Positions 6,151 to 8,498 of a stretch of DNA of 8,498 nucleotides are shown in pieces. The stretch is from the NCBI GenBank assembly GCA_026389635.1, contig JAPLHM010000226.1:1-8498 (forward strand), read 5' to 3'. The notes under the pieces are model-generated. The model had not been told where the DNA came from. It searched no databases and was given only the letters and a program-made list of their open reading frames with translations. The position numbers and the translations under genes are program-made. Source of the stretch: Chloroflexota bacterium (GTDB lineage: Bacteria; Chloroflexota; Dehalococcoidia; GIF9; UBA5629). Each line of letters starts with the position of its first letter. Positions within the stretch are counted from its first letter, which is position 1.

Positions 6151-6197
6151 GCAGCACTTGCCTGAATTGACTTGCAGGCGAATTATAGCAGCACTTG
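6151..6197. repeat. Direct repeat pair and inverted repeat in the divergent control region
   Basis: GCAGCACTTG occurs twice in the same orientation, at 6151-6160 and 6188-6197. The second copy lies inside the spacer of the minus-strand promoter. Between them is an inverted repeat GCCTG (6160-6164) with CAGGC (6175-6179), 10 nt apart, located around the predicted start of the PHP-coaE transcript. These could be binding sites for a regulator. No regulator gene is in the window. Confidence 0.45.
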
Positions 6198-6210
6198 TGA
6201 AATTTGACTA
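6182..6210 (-). promoter_or_regulatory. Predicted promoter for the PHP-coaE operon
   Basis: On the minus strand a perfect -10 TATAAT (6187-6182) lies 17 nt after TAGTCA (6210-6205), a 4-of-6 match to the -35 consensus. Transcription would begin near 6175, leaving a leader of about 85 nt before the TTG at 6090. Its -35 box overlaps the -35 box of the opposing plus-strand promoter almost completely. Confidence 0.6.
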
Positions 6211-6232
6211 CCGATCCCGCCTTGACTATTAT
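6204..6232 (+). promoter_or_regulatory. Predicted promoter for the BKACE gene
   Basis: TTGACT (6204-6209), a 17-nt spacer and TATTAT (6227-6232) give five of six matches in each box at ideal spacing. Transcription would start near 6239, only about 18 nt before the ATG at 6257. The GGAGGT ribosome site at 6245-6250 would still be within the transcript. This also argues against the upstream in-frame ATG at 6113 as a start. Confidence 0.68.
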
Positions 6233-6244
6233 TGCAGTATTCAT

Positions 6245-6250
6245 GGAGGT
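6245..6250 (+). promoter_or_regulatory. Ribosome binding site fixing the BKACE start at 6257
   Basis: GGAGGT is 6 nt before ATG 6257, the first codon of MSGQKVIVTAALTG, which is where homology to the family should begin. The in-frame residues upstream of 6257 show no family features. Confidence 0.8.
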
Positions 6251-6256
6251 GTTGTG

Positions 6257-7189
6257 ATGTCCGGGCAAAAAGTGATCGTTACCGCTGCCTTAACCGGGTC
6301 CGCTCATTTTCCAAGTATGTCTCCCTACCTGCCGCTGACTCCTGACCAGATTATTGAGGAGGGCATCAGGGCCGCGGATGCAGGGGCGGCTATACTGCAT
6401 ATACATGTCAGGAACCCGGAAAACGGTATGCCGACCCCCGATGTCGAGATATTCCGCGAGGTGCTGACAGGCATCAAGGCAGGTTCAGACGCGGTCATCT
6501 GCCTGAGCACGGGCGGTGGTATGGGCATGAGCACGGAGCAGAGGGCCTCACCTGTTACAACCTTCAGGCCGGAGATCGCATCACTCAATTTCGGATCGAT
6601 GAACTTCTCGGTTTTTCACGTGGCCGAAAAGATCAGGGACTGGAAGTATCCCTGGGAAAAGCTTGGCATGCTGGCCAGCGAGGATTATATATTTCCTAAC
6701 ACATACAAAACGCTGCGCGAGTTCCTGTCGTTGTTTGCCGCCAGTGACACCAAGCCCGAGGTGGAGATCTACGACCTGGGCATGGTTAATAACCTCGCAT
6801 TCATGATGGGGCGGGGACACCTCAAGCCGCCCGTGCACATCCAGTTCGTAACCGGCACGCTGGGTGGCGTGCCGTCAACGGTCAACAGCTTGGTTACCCT
6901 GGTGAACGCGGCTAAGGACGCCCTGGGGGCGGGCAACTTCACCTGGTCGGCCATAGGCGCAGGAAGGTTCCAGATGCCCATCTGCTCCGTAGCGCTGGCC
7001 ATGGGCGGTCATGTCAGGGTCGGCCTGGAAGATAACCTCTACCTGAGCAAAGGAGTGCTGGCTAAAAGCAATGCCGAACTCGTGGAGAAGATTGTTCGTA
7101 TCATGAGGGAACTGGGCCTGGAGCCTGCCAGCCCGGATGAGGCCAGGGCCATCCTGGGGTTGAAGGGGTTGGGCAAGGTCAGCTACTGA
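6257..7189 (+). CDS. Beta-keto acid cleavage enzyme (BKACE / 3-keto-5-aminohexanoate cleavage family, DUF849)
   Basis: This 310-residue zinc enzyme of the BKACE family transfers an acyl group between a beta-keto acid and acetyl-CoA, giving acetoacetate and a new CoA ester. The founding member, Kce, acts in lysine fermentation. The zinc ligands are visible as His48-x-His50 (ILHIHVRNPENG) and Glu258 in RVGLEDN, where Arg254 and Asp259 keep the R-x3-E-D spacing of Kce. The glycine-rich CLSTGGGMG (82-90) and NFGSMNFS segments are also typical. The N-terminal loop SAHFPSMSPYLP resembles BKACE subgroups other than classical Kce. No kamA, kdd or kal genes are nearby, so the true substrate is unknown and the lysine-fermentation name should not be taken literally. 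The start at 6257 is supported by GGAGGT and a close promoter. Some annotation would begin at ATG 6113, adding 48 unsupported residues. Family is secure, substrate unknown. Confidence 0.93.
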   Translation: MSGQKVIVTAALTGSAHFPSMSPYLPLTPDQIIEEGIRAADAGAAILHIHVRNPENGMPTPDVEIFREVLTGIKAGSDAVICLSTGGGMGMSTEQRASPVTTFRPEIASLNFGSMNFSVFHVAEKIRDWKYPWEKLGMLASEDYIFPNTYKTLREFLSLFAASDTKPEVEIYDLGMVNNLAFMMGRGHLKPPVHIQFVTGTLGGVPSTVNSLVTLVNAAKDALGAGNFTWSAIGAGRFQMPICSVALAMGGHVRVGLEDNLYLSKGVLAKSNAELVEKIVRIMRELGLEPASPDEARAILGLKGLGKVSY

Positions 7190-7222
7190 TACCCGGCCAC
7201 GGGCGGGACGGGCCATGATAAA

Positions 7223-7249
7223 TTGAAATTTAAATAAATAATCTATAAA
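7223..7249 (+). promoter_or_regulatory. Possible promoter for the enoyl-CoA hydratase gene
   Basis: A conspicuous AT-rich stretch (about 7216-7250) contains TTGAAA (7223-7228) and TATAAA (7244-7249) with a short 15-nt spacer. If used, transcription would start around 7255-7257, within the left arm of the terminator hairpin. The spacing is suboptimal, so this is tentative. Confidence 0.4.
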
Positions 7250-7251
7250 GT

Positions 7252-7283
7252 GTAGAGGGGTTATAAAGCCCCTCTACTTTTTT
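7252..7283 (+). terminator. Intrinsic terminator just before the hydratase ribosome site
   Basis: A perfect 9-bp stem (GTAGAGGGG at 7252-7260 with CCCCTCTAC at 7269-7277), an 8-nt loop and a run of six T (7278-7283) form a textbook rho-independent terminator. It ends only 3 nt before the AGGAGG ribosome site (7287-7292) of the next gene. It should end BKACE transcripts or act as an attenuator. Confidence 0.9.
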
Positions 7284-7297
7284 ACCAGGAGGAACCG

Positions 7298-8074
7298 ATG
7301 CCAGCATACCGCGATCTTATATATGATGTGAAGGGGCACGTTGCCGTGATTACGCTCAACCGGCCGGATGCTCTGAACGCCTGGCACAGGGGTATGAATG
7401 AGGAGCTCAGGCAGGCCGCCACGGAGATTGATAACGATCCCAACGTCAGGGTTGTGATCATCACCGGGGCCGGCGAGAAGTCATTCAGCTCCGGCATAGA
7501 TCTCAAGAAAATAGCCTCGGGCGAGCTTTTTATAACCGGCCCCGGCATACGTGATTACTATGACGGAATCCGCAAGCTGCGCGAAGTCTTCAGCATGTAT
7601 GAGAAGCTGGCTGTGCCGGTGATCGCCGCCATAAACGGCTATTGCCTGGGTGGCGGGCTCGAACTTGCCCTGGCCTGCGACGTCAGGTTGGCGGTTGAGT
7701 CCTCGGTTTTTTCCCTGCCGGAGGTACAGCTGGGAATTATCCCCGACCTGGGGGGATGCCAGCGTTTGCCCAGGGCTGTGGGTATCGGCAAAGCCAAGGA
7801 GCTTATTTACACGGGGAAAAGGATAGACGCCGCGGAGGCGCTGCGCATAGGCCTTATACAGCACGTATACCCCCGTGAAAAGCTCATGGAGGAAGCGTTT
7901 AAAATGGCCAATCAGATAGCCGGCTACAACCCGGTGGTGGTGCAGGCGGCAAAACGGGCCTGCAATGTGGCCATGTCATATCCACTGGAAATCGGTCTGA
8001 ACTTTGAAACCACCTCTTCGGCATTCACTATGAACGATACAAAGCACGGGCCGCGTCCCTTCCCCATAAAATAA
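7298..8074 (+). CDS. Enoyl-CoA hydratase/isomerase family protein
   Basis: This 258-residue crotonase-fold enzyme would add water to an enoyl-CoA or catalyse a related reaction. The oxyanion-hole segments are FSSGIDLK (63-70) and NGYCLGGGLELALACD (113-128). Both catalytic glutamates of true hydratases are present: Glu122 (GGGLELA) and Glu142 (SLPEVQLGIIPDLGG), 20 residues apart as in the rat mitochondrial enzyme (144/164). That favours hydratase activity over inactive or isomerase-only relatives. Length is normal; the C-terminus (HGPRPFPIK) is slightly short and lacks the usual final Phe-x-Gly-Arg. The start is ATG 7298 with AGGAGG 5 nt upstream. A terminator sits between it and the BKACE gene, so expression may be separate. 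The MOSC gene follows after 29 nt and is probably cotranscribed. The specific acyl-CoA substrate cannot be read from sequence. Confidence 0.92.
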   Translation: MPAYRDLIYDVKGHVAVITLNRPDALNAWHRGMNEELRQAATEIDNDPNVRVVIITGAGEKSFSSGIDLKKIASGELFITGPGIRDYYDGIRKLREVFSMYEKLAVPVIAAINGYCLGGGLELALACDVRLAVESSVFSLPEVQLGIIPDLGGCQRLPRAVGIGKAKELIYTGKRIDAAEALRIGLIQHVYPREKLMEEAFKMANQIAGYNPVVVQAAKRACNVAMSYPLEIGLNFETTSSAFTMNDTKHGPRPFPIK

Positions 8075-8103
8075 ATGTTGCAAGGGCAGTACAAGGAGCG
8101 AAT

Positions 8104-8498
8104 ATGGCCAGTGTCGTGGCGGTCTGCATGAGCTCTGCAAAAGGCGTCAGCAAGCTGCCGGTTGCATCCGCGGTCTTCAAGGTCGGCATAGGCATGGAGG
8201 GCGACGCCCACGCCGGCGGCGATGCAGTCCGGGAAGTTAGCCTGCTGGCCATGGAAAGCATCGGCAAGATGGACGGTGGCGGCCGCGAGTTCAAGCCCGG
8301 GGACTTTGCGGAAAATATTACCACCAGCGGCATTGTGCTTGCGTCTTTGCCGGTCGGCACGCGCCTGCAGGCAGGAGGCGAGGTTATTCTCGAGATCACC
8401 CAGATCGGCAAGAAATGCCATAGCGGGTGTGCCATTTTTAAAGAGGTCGGGAACTGCGTCATGCCCAAAGAAGGGGTATTTGCCAGGGTCATAACGGG
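8104..8498 (+). CDS. MOSC-domain protein (3' end outside window)
   Basis: This frame is open from ATG 8104 to the window end (131 complete codons). It starts MASVVAVCMSSAKGVSK and carries MOSC-domain hallmarks: GMEGDAHAG (30-38), KPGDFAENITTSGI (64-77) and QIGKKCHSGCAIFKEVGNC (100-118), with the conserved cysteine at 105. MOSC domains are linked to molybdenum-cofactor sulfuration or sulfur transfer. Short stand-alone bacterial forms of about 140-160 residues are common, sometimes next to or fused with MogA/MoaB, so little of this protein may be missing. AAGGAG (8093-8098) lies 5 nt before the start. It is 29 nt downstream of the hydratase gene and likely in its transcript. Partner and exact function are unknown. 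Confidence 0.88.
   Translation, partial: MASVVAVCMSSAKGVSKLPVASAVFKVGIGMEGDAHAGGDAVREVSLLAMESIGKMDGGGREFKPGDFAENITTSGIVLASLPVGTRLQAGGEVILEITQIGKKCHSGCAIFKEVGNCVMPKEGVFARVIT

Noticed and set aside
6113..6256. Upstream ATG extending the BKACE protein by 48 residues
   Set aside because: No family similarity is visible in the added part, a strong promoter lies within it, and GGAGGT directly precedes ATG 6257.
1..8498. CRISPR array, defence system, transposon or other new multi-gene system
   Set aside because: No regular repeats, inverted terminal repeats, transposase or defence domains were seen; nearly all genes are metabolic or housekeeping.

Overview
The window looks like part of the chromosome of an anaerobic bacterium with moderately high GC and no sign of phage or transposon DNA. 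Coding is dense, with short gaps, 4-nt overlaps between genes and clear Shine-Dalgarno sites. Gene content (RNase Y next to a YmdB-type phosphodiesterase, a membrane heterodisulfide-reductase-like iron-sulfur protein, a beta-keto acid cleavage enzyme, an enoyl-CoA hydratase) fits a fermenting or syntrophic anaerobe. Chloroflexota (Dehalococcoidia-like) or Firmicutes are my best guesses, but this is a low-confidence inference from gene content, not a phylogenetic result.

Layout. (1) 1-2134, plus strand: the 3' end of rny, a ymdB-like gene and a PHP-family phosphatase/nuclease gene form a tight operon. The PHP gene appears to start at a CTG codon overlapping the previous stop, so callers using only ATG/GTG/TTG will lose its metal-binding N-terminus. 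(2) 2210-4213, plus strand: a 667-residue membrane b-type cytochrome/iron-sulfur/CCG-domain protein, probably an ETF:quinone oxidoreductase of the HdrD-like type. It has its own promoter region, and a strong hairpin starts at its stop codon. Its C-terminus seems to lack the final CxxC. (3) 4248-4680: an AT-rich patch with a small three-helix membrane protein of unknown function. (4) 4683-6090, minus strand: a second PHP protein, coaE (4-nt overlap) and tRNA-Asn(GTT). (5) 6091-6256: a divergent control region whose two predicted promoters share their -35 area. (6) 6257-8498, plus strand: a BKACE (DUF849) enzyme, then an intrinsic terminator placed directly before the ribosome site of an enoyl-CoA hydratase gene, then a MOSC-domain gene cut by the window end.

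How the genes fit together. The first operon looks like an RNA-turnover set: an endonuclease, a cyclic-phosphodiesterase-type enzyme and an Rnm/YciV-like PHP enzyme. The HdrD-like protein, coaE, BKACE and enoyl-CoA hydratase all touch CoA-ester metabolism: CoA synthesis, beta-keto acid/acyl-CoA exchange, hydration of enoyl-CoA, and electrons from acyl-CoA dehydrogenation passed to quinone. I see no defence system, CRISPR array, integrase or evidently new multi-gene system. The most useful unusual points are the CTG start, the truncated HdrD-like C-terminus, the overlapping divergent promoters and the promoter/terminator nesting before the hydratase gene.
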